Shown here one piece after another: positions 28,101 through 43,100 of a DNA stretch of 64,000 bases. A model generated the notes under the pieces. It saw only the letters and a list, made by a program, of their open reading frames with translations. It ran no database searches and was not told where the DNA came from. The position numbers and the translations under genes were made by a program. How positions within the stretch are numbered: the stretch's first letter is position 1; each line of letters opens with the position of its first letter. Origin of the DNA: Sinonovacula constricta (lineage: Eukaryota > Mollusca > Bivalvia > Cardiida > Solecurtidae); assembly GCA_007844125.1 (NCBI GenBank), contig CM017562.1, positions 64,086,138-64,150,137 of the forward strand, read 5' to 3'.

Positions 28101-31100
28101 AAGGCTAGACTCTACTTTAAGATAACATTGTTATCTTGTAGGACAAAACTTAATGGCTGTGTTTAAAAAATATGCTATTATAATAAACAAAAATATTTAT
28201 CACTCACAAAACAGAAATCAGAGATATAAAAAAAGAAAACTGACAAAGATGAACAGCATTAAGTTGACATTCTGGTGATAGAAACATACAAATCACGTCA
28301 CGTTTGTAGCGCAAATCACACCTTGTCTCTGGTGATGTTGTCGGCTATATGTCAATGAGACGTATAAATCACACTTCTGTCACTGGCCACAGCCTTATCA
28401 GTCAAGCACACGCTAGTGCCAGGTGAAACATGGCCAGGCCAAAAATGCACGTTACAATCACACAATTATAGAGAAGCAATTTCAGATGTTTGTCTATGAT
28501 TGATTTCATGAGCACTTGTAATGATTTGAATTTATCAGCCCACAGAATCTGCTATGACAGCTGAAAGTTCAAAGACTTAAAATGATGAAGTTTAAATCCA
28601 ATAATAAAAAGATGTTCAATACATTACCATGATAACATTATGATATGCTGGCTATTTATCTTCTTTAATCACAACTACTGAAAAGGTCAAAAAGGTAGAC
28701 ACAGTTTCGAAGATTTTTGTGCATTTATGAAAACCCAATTTTGATTATTTATTTTCTGATTTATCATTAAAGGTATGACTTTGTAAGCTTGATCTTATGT
28801 ACACCCAGAATACAACTAAAGAAAACTAGTTGAGTGCTGGTCTACATGGGCTTGCTGCTGGTTAGATGGTTGCACGTTATTATCTATGTTTAACTAAGAT
28901 GGTCTGAACTGTGGAACACTCAAAGTTGTGTCCTGGCTGATACGTTTACCTAGTCTGCAGTAGAAGGACCATCTACCAAGATCTCAAGCACTCACTTATC
29001 TTCAATTTAAACTTTAAACTGTCTCTCAATGATGTTTTCTTGTGATACCAGCTGGCCCAGCTGACAATGACATCCTGAAGGCTTGTCCTAGATTCTGGTC
29101 ATTAATATTTTATCATTTTGATAGCTTTATCAAAATTTCTCAAAAATATGGATTACTTATGTCTCTTGACATTGATAGAAACAGTTCTTGCTAACATCAA
29201 ATAAATATAAGTCTCAATGTTAAGATATGGTAGATATGTGTTGGAGGTAAATCAGTAATAAAATGGTTTTGTATGGCTTAAATTTAACCAAAGATGCAAA
29301 AAATAAGAAAAGTAAAATTTGTAATAGTAAAAACTTTGTAAAATCATAAATTTTGACCTAAATTCAAAAACATATGTTTGAGGAACTCAATATCTAAATG
29401 CATGTAGAGATGAACATACACTCCTTCTAAGCAACCGTTAACAAGTTTTATACTCCACCTCTCCAAATGACAGCCATACAGTGATAACAAGAGCAGATTA
29501 TGTGACAAACTCACTTCCTTGTTTTTCCTTATGGCAGGTAAATACACCTCGACAAACTTGTCTAGCTTATCCATGGAGATGATTGAAGTGTTGGAATTCT
29601 TCTCTTGCTTCTTGACAAGGGTGCTTGGCTTAGTGATCTTGATGCTGGGGTTTCTTCGCACTGGCGATGCCATGTTGGCTGTGGCTAACTTTGCTGTATA
29701 ATGTGTGTCTTTGTAGTGTGATATCTGTTTTATATTTTTATTATTTATAGTCCACTACAGTTTCTAATAAACAGTCTTGTATCAGGTGGGTCCTGTGTTT
29801 ACTTTTCAGTAAGTCTTCTGTGTTTATGATTCTTTTGTCTTAGTTTCAAACACACAATTACCAGCATATGCTTAAATAAACAAGAATTGTCTTATACAAA
29901 TGTTTGTACAATTGATTTACTGATTTAAAAATGAGTTCAAAATATATAAATAATTCTCTCTTCAAATCAACCTTACAGATTTGTAATTTTTAAGCAACAT
30001 CCAGAATAATTAACAAAACAACTTATTTAACAGTTTGTAAATTCCAATATCCAACAGTTTGTGATATTCACTTCAATATTATTCACTATAGAAATGCCCT
30101 AATATTCCTTTTATAATTTGCAATCCCAAACACATTTGAAATAGCAGCAATAAAGCTGTTTGGTGGCAATATATACATAGGCCTAAGTAACAGGACACAA
30201 GCTTGAAACAATGGGGCAATATCATGTTCAGGAATAGGAACATAGTGGTCAGAGAACCAGACAATAGACCATGAGGGCCATACAGCCAAGGATTTGGCGA
30301 CAGTGGCTTTGGATTTCATGGGGGGCCTAGACAACCAGACAAAAGACCATGATGGTGATACAGCCAAATATTTGACTGCAGTGGCTTTGAATTCATGGGA
30401 AACCAAAACAACCAGACAATGAACCATGATGGTCATACAGCTAAGGATTTGACTGCAGTGGCTTTGGATTTCAGGGGGAACCCAGACAACCACATGATCA
30501 ACCAGGTCATGATGGTCTTAAGGCTGTGGACTCAACTACTACTGTTCTGCTCAGGCTTAAATTTCAGGAGTGTGTTTATAGGGCCGTGGACTCGACTCCT
30601 GCAAGTTCTGTGCAGATTCTTGGATTTCAGGATGGATCAAGACAATAGACCATGATGGTCCTACAGCCGCGGACTAAACTCCTATCAGTTCTGCAGTGGC
30701 CTAGATTTCATGTTTAACACTTAACCTGCCATTTTTGTAGATACTAAGTTCCTTGTTTCTTAAAAGCTTCACGCAAAAGTTGTAAAACAAACTTAGAGAG
30801 ACTTGGTAGCAAACAGTGCAGATCTTGACAAGACAGATCCCAGCAGGGCTTGCTGATCTCGACTGTAAATATTTGCCCAAGCTTAATCAATGTTTGATTG
30901 GCAGACTAAACAGTTAAACTAAAGATCCTTACACCATAACCTGACATTCACAAGAAGTTTACAAGAAAAATCTATATAATTTCAGCCAGTGACCTAATTA
31001 AGACTGTTACCTAAGAGCTTCTTTGCACACAAAAATAAATACAATGGTAATTTGAAGAATGCAATTCTCTTTGTTGGAAATTTGTTTTATACTATGCTCA

Positions 31101-34100
31101 GCATTTAAATGCACAGATGATAATTATTTCTCAACATTTTTGGTCTGTTCATGCTTAAGGCCCCACTACTAAACATCATATTCCCTGTTCTTTTTTGCAT
31201 AAGCTTAAGACATAGTCATTTCATGATGTTTTATATTCAAGGTGTCACAAAGTTACAAGTATGATTAATTATAAAATTACTAACTAATAAAATGCTTTTC
31301 CTTGTATATTGAGGCTTTTTAAATAAACAATCTAGAAAATTATTATTTAGTCAAATCAATTTTTTTTTAAATTTATTGTCAGATCCTCTCACAGAATTTA
31401 AAGTTAGAATAGTACAGAAAATAAATAACAAAGCAATGGCAGCTTTTTGTAAGTGTCAAACTTGACAACTTGAGTATGCTGCTACAAGTGCTGACTCTAT
31501 TGTGACTGCATTTGGATTATTAACTCTTAACATCATATTATAATAGATCTATACAAACCATTGCACTTTTGTGAAGCAATCTATCTTCAACAAAACTGCA
31601 ACATGACTATTGTACTAGGTGAGACAGACTGTCCTGCCCCCTTTAATTAAAGACCTGACTGACAAAGATAGGAGAAAACTAACACCACATGGCCACGCTC
31701 CATTGGGTGATCAGGTAAAATAATATTTGGACATTAATGCTGTATAGAGGTTTATGAAGGTATGACAGTTCAAGTCTGTCACCATTGTGTAAAGGGATCA
31801 GTAGCTGGGTGTTTTAAACACATTAGTATTGACATATATTGGCCTGGCAGTAGGGAGGAATAACACATGCACTTAATACAAGCAATGCAGAATACAACTG
31901 TGCAATGTTAATCAAATTTTTCTCCCAATTAAAACTGAAAATTTTACAACGCTATTTTTCTTCACATATAAATTATAGCCCCTTCTGTTTACTCCAATGA
32001 ATACAATTTTAATCTAACAGCTTCTAACCTCAACTGTGAAGTATCATATCACATTAAATTCTGCAGGTTTACTTCATGTTTAACGTATATCCCCATATCT
32101 GTAACTTTCTCTGAAAGGATTAAATCATGTGAAGAAAAAAAAAACACTGTCAAAATGGCTTTTGGTACAACGTAATGACTTGAGAAAGTTGTATCAAATC
32201 ATCCAGAATAAATCCATCTTATCAAATAACAAACACTTATAAAGAAGTAGCAAAACAAATATGCAACTGGTCTTCATGGCTAATGGGGAGTACGTATGTT
32301 TGCATATATGGGCATTTGAGGGCATTTGGCATATATTCTCTATTAAAACAAAAATGTTGTTATCCCTTATATGATAATAACATTATCAGTAATAAAACAA
32401 TGTTCAACAAGACACAAGTCTGGATGCTTGTCAATGAATAACATTTAAGTTTGTATTCACAATATTTTTAATTACCTAAACTTTCTTACATTCTATTTTA
32501 TGGGCGTTTGTTTTGCTTTGAAAAAAATAGAAACCGATATTTGATTGTCCAGAACTATGAATTTATGTGTTGTCATAGACTAGAAAATACCATTTAATTA
32601 CTCAATAGGCAGATGTCAATAAACACTTTGTTTTATTTTATCTGTATTGAAGGGCTAGGAGGAGAGAGACACAAGGGCTGTGGTAGTTGCCTAGGAACCA
32701 GTCTACAGATACAGTGGTAGTTGCAGAGGAACCAGAGGGACCCTGAAGACTACTTACCCTGGTGAGACTGCGACCCACACTCTTGACGAAGACATACTCT
32801 CGAGGTATCAGGTCTGCACCCAGCTGCTGCTCAATCTCGTCTCTCAGCTGGTACACTTTCGTCTCAGGGTGTACTCTGAAACACAGGATGTGTGTTATAA
32901 TAGTGCAAGATAAATAATAATGATGTAAAAAGCCTCTGTTACATCAGTATCATAACTTAAAGCCTGCTAAGTATGTTTCAATGAGCTTCAACATCGAAGG
33001 CAAATAGTGCAGTGCAGATCAGCCAAGTCATGATCCACCAGCAAACCTTACTGTGTGGGTGGTTCTACCCAGACATTTGTCTCAGAGTCTTACTGCATTT
33101 ATACAATGGGAGCTTTAAATCCCCATTATGGCTATACATAGGACCACAAACTGAACCACTATGGAATACATGTTATGTAATCTCTCCATCAAATGGCATA
33201 TTTATTCTTGAGCACATTGTATGAGTATATGTTAAAAGCTTTACGTACAGTTGGCAGTCAATGAAGCAAGTATTCTCTTCAACCAATTAAACTTGCTTGA
33301 AGTTATATAACATAAAGGTACTGTGTTCTGACTAATTATTAAATATTTTTAAGCTCAGCAGCAAAGAATTTAATAAGTAAAGAAGAAAGAAACATCATGT
33401 ACAAAAAGACATCTAGTCATGTTAATGTAAACCATATAAAATGACAGGTGATCAATAGAACAGGTGTATGTCCCTTAACACAACTTCTGTTATAATACAC
33501 ATAACTACACATAACACATCTGTTGTAATAGGGTAATTAGGAATGTCTAGTTCATTTCAATTCTTAATTGATACATGTACATGTATACAAGTATTATTGT
33601 GTAGATCTATAGATGAGGTTTATTACTACTTGCTGATCATTTCTATCCAGCAGAATATGTCCATTATGTGTTAGTGTGTGATACATATATTCAATCCAGT
33701 AGGGGTCAACAATGTGACCCCAGAACAAGATAAACAGGGTTTACTCTTATCCTGCTCAACATACATTGTGTAGACCTAGACAAACAGAGTAGTTCCAGAT
33801 CAAGCTGGGAGCTGTAACACATATCTGTCTAATTAGAACCTATTCTATTTGCTTCTTAGTCTCTTAACAATATGGATAAACTTTTTTTAATGAAGTTGTA
33901 AGTTAGTAACTACTTGCATTTGAGTATGGATTATCAATAAATGGAGCAGTTAACTGAATAAAGAAAGCAAGCTTTTGATGGCAATCTTGTCATCATAAGT
34001 GGCCACATACCCAAAATATACACACGGTGTAAAAGCTTAACTATTATAACCATAAACATGCTCTAATCGAATTCTTTATATATCATCAAAAGGCTGGTTT

Positions 34101-37100
34101 TAATGGCCTTTTTTGTAAAAGCATTCACTCATCAACTAAATAATAACGAAAGTTAAAAAATATGCATCTTCCAAAACTGGTTTATTTAAACACAATGATC
34201 TGGTAGCGGTAGCGGGCAAACACTTGCTTCTGGTAAGGTAGGCATCAAAGACCCAGTCTCCAGTGTCAGGATCTAGTCTGACCCAGTGTCCAGTGTTAGG
34301 ATCTAGACTGACCCAGCGTCCAGTGTTAGGATCTAGTCTGACCCAGCGTCCAGTGTTAGGATCTAGTCTGACCCAGTCTCCAGTGTCAGGATCTAGTCTG
34401 ACCCCGTGTCCTGTTTCAAGATATAGTCTGATCCAGTGTCCAGTGTAAGGATCTAGTCTGGCCCACTGTCCAGTGTCAGGATCTAGTCTGACCCCGTGTC
34501 CTGTTTCAAGATATAGCCTAAACCCAGCGTCCAGTGTTAGGATCTAGTCTGGCCCAGTGTCCTGTGTCAGGATCTAGTCTGGCCCAGTGTCCAGTGTCAG
34601 GATCTAGTCTGGCCCAGTGTCCTGTGTCAGGATCTAGTCTGGCCCAGTGTCCTGTGTCAGGATCTAGTCTGACCCAGTGTCCTGTTTCAAGATATAGTCT
34701 TACCCAGTGTCCAGTGTCAGGATATAGTCTGGCCCAGTGTCCAGTGTCAGGATCTAGTCTGACCCAGTGTCCAGTGTAAGGATCTAGTCTGAGGATCTAT
34801 TCTGACCCAGTGTCTGGATCTTGTCTGACCCAGTGTCCAGTGTCTGGATCTTGTCTGACCCAGTGTCAAGATAATGTGACTTGGTGGGGCTGTTTACAGC
34901 ATTCATTTAGAAGCATTATATCTGCTTCAAGTAAACACGTCTCTGAGAAACTGAACTGAAACTGATTGTTGATGGGATGATTAACAACCCTACACATTTA
35001 AACACAAATGTCCTTTAATCTTCAAATGAAAACATGTTGTCATGTTCTTTACAAAACGTGTTGAAAAGTTAGGTGCATGTTGCCTTATATGGACTAAAAT
35101 TCTAATCTTGGTGAAAATTATTGTCAAGCTATGAGACATTGAAACTGGCAGGAAGAGGGTGTGCGGTTATGACTTCATTTCTAAGTACCTGAAGCTTAAA
35201 GTGCCACTCCCTATTTTCTTTTCTTTGCTTTTTAACCCCCTTTAAAACTGAACATTGTAAAAAAATGTCAAGTGCTGTTTTAAATTAAAAAATATTGAAC
35301 TATTTATGCAGAGATAAAACAGACCAAAAAGGTAAAAAACTAGGCACAAAAACAAAGAAGAAGTGGTACCAAAGTTTATTTTACTTTGTTTAAAAAGGTT
35401 GGAGTGCAAGTTATTGCATATTTAAATTTAAAGCCTGAGTTAAATCTTAATATGTTAAAAGATTTCAATTCTACATAACTTACTTAACATGGTAAAATAA
35501 CCTATGATCAAGAAAGCATGCCTATTCCTGGGAACAAAGACTTTGGTTTCAGAAAAAAAAACAAGTTCTAAGTTTTAACTGACAAATCAACCAACAGGAC
35601 AAAAGCACTTTCATACAACATGTACAATGGCATTAAGGTTTAACACCTTAATTAAAGGTCGTCTATTTTCAGACACCTGAGGCATCTCCAAACCAGGATT
35701 GATTGGACTCTAGCTTGAAGCATTTACATTCAATGAATGATTAATTAGATCAACAATCCTGAAAGTCCTTTGTTGGTAATACTTTCAACATGTATGTTAT
35801 TATAGCATGGCAACTTTGATCTGGGACTTGTTAGTTTTTTTGACAATAAGCTAATGTGCAAGAGTGCCAGTGGAATATTGCCAAAAATATATTCTTGGGT
35901 TAAGTAAATAAACAAATTATGAGATCCCCAAGTATCACACATTGTATAGAGTGTATAGTTTTATGCCATGTAAAATCAGTCAGTTTTGGTATAGTTCCAA
36001 CCCTGGATCATGAAGCACCAAAGTTAGAATAATTTTGATTGGTTAAGTTCCAGACTACAATCCATGACCCACCAAAGTTTAGTGAATTATTGGTATTGTT
36101 TCCTTTGTTAATGCCCAACTTTTAAGGGTTCTTTTATGTTTGAAGGATGGCAGTTTTTTTAACATGTCAGTTATCTACATGCATGCTTTTGTAGTGAAGG
36201 CAGCACTTTAGATGGATCAAGGGAACACATTTCAAGACAACTGTGCAGGATTGTTGGAAGGAAGTTTTAACCTGCAAGGAAACAACAACATCAACTTGAC
36301 AACAAGCTTTGACAGAAACAACATATCTAGCCAAACTGCTATTTGTGGGGTAGCTTCAAAGATTTCTGCAATGAAAACAGTACATGGCTCATAAAGAGAG
36401 CCACTGAGTGGTCCACTGGGTATTGTTGGCAACAAACGGAACCTCTGGCTGCTGGGCAAACACAGACTGATCAAGGCAAATACAGACAAATGTCCCGCTT
36501 CCTGCAGGAGCTTCCTTCTGACATTGATTGTAGACATATGTACAGTGCTAATTGTCTGCCTAAAGATATTTCTGATGACCATTTTAACCTCTCTAAACAA
36601 ACTTTCTGTTTAATTACAGGCTTCATAATATTGACAAAACACAAGGCCTGTTGTACAGAAATAATGTAAAGCAAATATACATCTCAACCATTGTCAGTTT
36701 TGTTTGGATTAAAAAAATATATCCTCAAACTTTAATGCTTTGTTATATGTTTTAAATTTGAAATGACAATACTGGCCAAAAGTGGCACTTTAAATAAGAT
36801 AATGGGTTCTGTTCAATCGCTATAATTCATAGTCATACACTGTACAACCACTGAAACTGTAACATTTGTAGTTAGTAGAATCATATTTCTTGTGTAATGA
36901 ACAAGCGAAAAATTTGTAATTTAATTTTACATAATTTGTCTATTCATAAAAGCCAATTTTGCAGTCATAATCTTAATCAGGGACATAGAACGTGCCAATA
37001 CATGTCAGATTGACAGAGGTGAACCCAGGCCCTGGGTACAATCCCATTATAAATTGTAACATAATCCTATGTTTATTCATTCAAAGAAAGTAATTTAATT

Positions 37101-40100
37101 GAAGAAAAATAATCCCCCAATTATGTTGAGTTTTATTTGAAACATTTGATCTCAAATATACACATTTTACAGAGAGCTGTACTAAAAAAAGCATAAGAAC
37201 TCAGGCAGGGAAAGATTATTACCAGTAATTTTCTTTAGTTAATAGATATGTTATATGTTCATGAAAATAAAAAGCACATTATGGAATAGCTCACAAAATA
37301 AACTTTGCTTAAACTAAAAGTAGTATCTTAATGTTATCATAACTTAACACACTGAAGACGACTGATCATCCAAGGGTCATCACAATTTCTAAATGGTCTT
37401 CCAAAATTTGTAACAAACCATATATGTTATAAGCATAACCCAATATAGACATTTTCAGTAGAACCTGTCACATAAGTGAAGTGCCCTTCCTAGATTGTGT
37501 TGTCTGGTACTACTGTATATCCCACTTTACCAGTACTGATATAGTCGAAGACAACAGTGTAAAGTGTTTGCATGTCTTTGGCATACTAGATGGTATATTA
37601 CTTTTTCTGATAAGAATCGAAAATTTCTACCAAGATAACAAAAGGAGATTAAACAACTATATAGATATATATATATGAACAATACCTTCACTTTTAGAAG
37701 AGGAAAAACAATAACAATGGAGACTGGTATGTATAAAGAACAATGTAACAGTTTCCATTCAATGGACATTTAAAACCTTCTTAATGTAGCTATCTAAGAG
37801 TATTGATTCTAAACCATTATAAACTTTAAATGGTTAAGAAACTACTTGCAGACACAAATTAGATCCATTTCATAAAGGTTTGCTATTTTGCTTCAATACA
37901 GCATTTAGCAGGGCCAGTTGATTGCTGTTTTAATACATTCTACTTTTTATTTGGCAAGTTGTTCTGAAAGAGACACAGTTAAAATATTGTCATTTAACAA
38001 ATTCTAACAAGAAGTATTGATCACTAATGTTGACAAATATATGGATCACCAAACTTCAAAGTCCAAGCCAACTGTAGGCTACAAATTATCAGAAAATGAT
38101 AAGCCAGCTGTGTTACATTTGCTGCAAATAAATCAACACATCAAGTAATTAGAAAAACTCGGATCTCATTTCCTTTAATCCTACATGTGCTTAGCTTGAT
38201 ATTTGTATCATTAATTTTCTTGGCTGGTTGATCAATCAGAGGTGCAAACATTCAAAGGCTTTCTCCCATGAATGCATATTTGAAATAACCTAAATAAAGT
38301 CACTGCCTTCTAAAGGATGTCTAAAGACACTTAATCCCTATCATAGAACATCTGTTTACCATCCAAACTAAATTCTGAGATATTTAACAGCAAATTCATT
38401 CATACAATGCAAGACATACTGAAGAACGAAGAAGCATTTCTCAAAAGAATGTACACATGTTATGTTTCCATACATTGGAAAACAATTACGCTTACAGTGA
38501 TGGACAATAAGTACTGCTAGATGAATGTGAAGGCAGCATTATATTGCATCTATACCTGCTTCAAATGGACTCAGTACCCAGATAACTGAAATACAGTCGG
38601 TGAGACAATTACTCCAACAAACATAATCTGATTCTCACATAATGGTATAGTATTGTCAGAACAGAATGAAATGAAAAGTGCTCATCTTTTAGGTGCACTG
38701 TGTTATTGTCATTAAAATTAAATATGATTGTCTTTTAACTTCATTTTTTATCAGCAAATTTCCAGCTAGCATCAATTTACATTATCACCTAAATATTAAA
38801 CATAAATAAATATGGAGATTATCTCTCAATAAAGTAAGTAACATAAGTATTAAATTAAGTAAACTGAGGCAACATGTCTTTGCAGTTTAAACCCTTTATA
38901 CTGTTGTGATGACATCTTCATGTTCCATATGATGACATTATTAACACACACAAAGTTTATTTATCAAACACACAAATCATGGGTCAAAATCAGATTATAA
39001 AATTATTACGCAGGTAAATTGGCATGTAAGAAACAATGTTTAACTAGTGTTGAAGTATTCTTGGACCAACCCCAAGGAATTTGATAGCCGGAGAAAGGAT
39101 TATCAGCCAGGATTTGTTTTTGGTTCAGGTGTTCCAATGCTATCTGTGTGAGGACTTGAATGAAACAATCTGGGGGCAAACACAGTCAGTTGGGTTCAGC
39201 TGGGCAGTCTGTGGCACCATATAAACAATCTGGGGGCAAACACAGTCAGTTGGGTTCAGCTGGGCAGTCTGTGGCACCATATATATTCTCTGACACACCC
39301 TGGCTATATACATGAACAAGGGATACAGGAGATTTTAGCCAAATTGGGTATCAGGTTGCCTCCCCCACCTCTCACCTGCCCCTGTTTAAGTATGGCATGT
39401 GATCCTAGACCCAGATAGATATTTTATTAAAACAACAACAACATAAATCCTAAAATACTAGTAATCTCCTTATCATGCTACATTTGTTATTAACTCAAAC
39501 AAAAGTTTTTATTATTTGCTTGCAACTTTCTGCATAGTTTACAACATATATTGAGACATTAAAGCAAAACATGAAGCCTTATTAGATGGCTTCAAGAGGA
39601 AACTGTGGCTGATCTAGATCTACATCTGGTCTGAGTACAAGCAGTGCTGGGCAATCTGAGAGTTAAGTTTTCTTGCATGGACTTGTGTGTTGTTCAATGG
39701 TTTGATCTGGCATCAGAATATTGTGACTAGGCGTTATAACTATACCTGGGATCAGGTCAAAAATAGTGTTGACTGAACATTGTTACACAACAAATCATCC
39801 AAGGGCATAAGAAAAATGGGTGTATACTAAAATGTATATTCATTTCTCTTAACATTCTGTACTGAGTATTTAATATGAACTTTGCTGAATGCCTGCTAGA
39901 TGAGCATGTTTTAATGTCTGTTTTCTTGTAATGAATATATAATAAGAACAAATTGAGTGTCCTAGTTATTGTGAATGTAAGGACTTTTGAGATGTCTTAT
40001 ATTCTATTTGTACACCAAATTAAAATTGTAATTGCAAAATATTACCCCTGGATGAATTCAAAATAGATATATTACATGAGCACATGTTCTCAAACAGTGC

Positions 40101-43100
40101 AGCTTGTTAAGTGGTGAGATAATTATTTAATTGAACAGGTAATTGAACAAGTTAATTATCTATAGGTTGTCATTTACATGAACTATGCAATCAAATGAGA
40201 AAAAGCCATGAATACAAAAAATTACAATATATCTTACTAGACCAGTAACTTATAAAACCCAATATCCTTTACAATGTTGTTTGTTTTATCAATATGTATT
40301 ACAACAATGTTATTGACATCCATGATTGTTTGTTCTTTTTTTGTAATACTTAAATGACTACAAAAGGATGGTCACCTTTATAAGTGTTGTGCAGTGAAAC
40401 ACGTTGCCTAGTGATTATAATAATATTACCATCATCATCTAAAGTCCCTTATTGGTAAATGTAGCAAAATGAATGGAAAGTATTGATTACTGGTTTGTGA
40501 CTCATTAAGATAGGGTGTAAGAAAGGTTGATCCTAGTTGAAATTAATCTGGTATTAATCTAAGAGGGATTGAGGTACAATCCCAATCACTGATACCAACA
40601 ACAATAATTTGTTTGTAGAATCATTTAGCTTGTAGTGTGATAGAAAAACAGACATAAATACACCAAGATTAAATTTACCTTGTTAGATATATTGTCATAA
40701 TCTTAATCTACTTTAAAAGTCAAAGTAAGATTATAATTCCTGGCTTTAAGCTCAAGCACCCAGCCTGAGGGGTGTAACTTTATAAAACCTTGCATAACCA
40801 GACCCAGGGTTTATAAAACAGGACAGATATGTACACTCCTGAAGACATCAAGAATGATTAAATAACATATATACAAAAACCCAAAGGCATTTTGATAGTG
40901 TCTATTTTGTTAATTAAGGTGATAAAAATAAGAAATATAAATAAATGTCAAAGAACATAATTTTAAAATCTGACACATGAAAAGGAACACTCTGAAATAT
41001 ATTATACAGGTATAATACAATTAACTGATCCAGTTATTCTAGATAGATAAAACCTGTTTCTGAAGTGAGAGTTACCTACAGGTTCTGCTACACTAAAGTG
41101 ACAATGCTTAGGGCATGGCTTTCTTGAAAATCATTTAGCGTGACACAAGAAGTTGATTCTGTATATCTAAACTAAAGTATAAATATTTATCATGATTGAA
41201 GATATTTTTGTGTCTTCTTGTGAGATGATACAATTGTCTTTTTGTACTCAAAAGAGCAGGAAGTACAAATCAATTAAACATCTTCACTAACAGTAACACT
41301 AGAAAACATCAGCTCAGTAAGCCATTTATTATCTGCATTCATGTTGAAGACACCTGCTCATCTCATGTCAATTAATAAAAATACACTGGTACAAAATCGT
41401 ATATAAAGCAATAATGAAAGCTTAAGACCTTTATAATAATGCAGAGGGGTGATTCATCACCTTGGGTCTAGTTACCTTGTAACTGTTCCAACATGCCTGG
41501 AAGTGTTACAAAGAAACGAGCAGTATTTTTTGCACCTATCAAAAAATCTTCAATCAAAGAAACTCGAATAATAAGAATAATTTTTAGTTTACCTACAATC
41601 CCTATAAAACTGAATGTGCCTATTCACACTGTCATGATCAGCACATAAGAAGCAATTAATGTGACAATATACAGGGTAACTCAATACTCGACTCAGGGTC
41701 ACTTAGCATTTGTAGACAGTGCGTTCTACAATTTAAATCATTTTCAAAAGAAGTCTTGACTTAATAACATTGTATCAAAAGATCTTGTTAGAGATATCAG
41801 TTTAGTGTCAATTGTATTTTCAATAATAACTCCACTACATACTTATTTGTATAAACTCTGCTTGTTCCTATGATGCGTTGCCAATTTTCTCTGCCTAACA
41901 ACACTCATTATGTTCATTAAACCTTTAGGGAGTCATATCATTTGTTTGATTTATCTACTCTACCCACTTTCAAAGCAGAAGGGTTACCAACAACTTATCC
42001 AGGATTATATTTCTTTTAAATGATGAAGAAAATCATATTCCCTGCACCTAAAAAGTAACTATTATGTTATTGTTGTTTATGATGTTATCATGGAGCTTGC
42101 TAATAACTTTAGTTCTTTATCAGGGCTGGTTGTTTTTATTTATCACATAACCTACCTCGCGAGCGTGAGGTAACACTCATGCATTATTTTTGGTAACTCA
42201 CTAGATAGATATCGTAGTGTGACGTCATTATCGTAGTGTGACGTCATTAAGGCTGTGTTGTGTATATATCATTTCTTCAGAACTTTGATAACATTTTAGT
42301 CAATGTGTAAATGAATCTGTTCCCTGTTTATGGAAAATGGCCGAGTAAAGAGTGGAACTATTTCTTGTGCACATTCTCCCAAACCGATTACACATGTCAT
42401 GGCCGATTGTTCATACTATAAAAAGATGATGCATTGTAAACAAAAGACAGCTGATGTTTTGGTTATGTGATAAATAGAATCTAATATTCGTGGTCATTAG
42501 GTACTAAAAATATTAAACTCATTGTCTGAAACGATTCGAAACTCGGCAGAGCCTCGTTTCAAATCGTTTCATTCAACTCGTTTAATATTTTCAGTACCTA
42601 ATGACCACTCATATCAGATCCTCTATCATTTAAATACTAAAATAACTATCTATACATGTGTAGCATGATTACCTGATGAACCCCACTGAGACAGTGTCAT
42701 TGATGTTTGTGTTTAAGGCATTGTTGAACTTCTCCCTCCAGATGTCAGGGGGTACCAGGTACACGTGCAGGTCAACCATCTGAAACAGAAACACACAGAA
42801 ACAGGAGTTTAAATACCACACAAATCTAAGGGTTGAAGCAAAGTAATTTAAGGGAATATAAGATCACACACTTTTCCAACTATCTTAAACATTAACACAC
42901 ATGCCTATCATCAAAGTTTAAATATACGCAAAATTAGACACAGACTTCAGAGTATATTTATTCATAATTGTGTTCTTATCTTACTTATCCACATTAACAA
43001 TCCATTATTCATGTAATTTAAATAAAGGTGTAATTATTTTAATATGCATTACACTTCCAAAAAGTGAGCATTGAAAACATGAACATAGTTACATGTTTTA

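Noticed and set aside
36212..36674. Overlapping open frames on both strands (up to 122 codons)
   Set aside because: No recognisable protein, no matching splice sites, and both strands open together, as chance composition would give.
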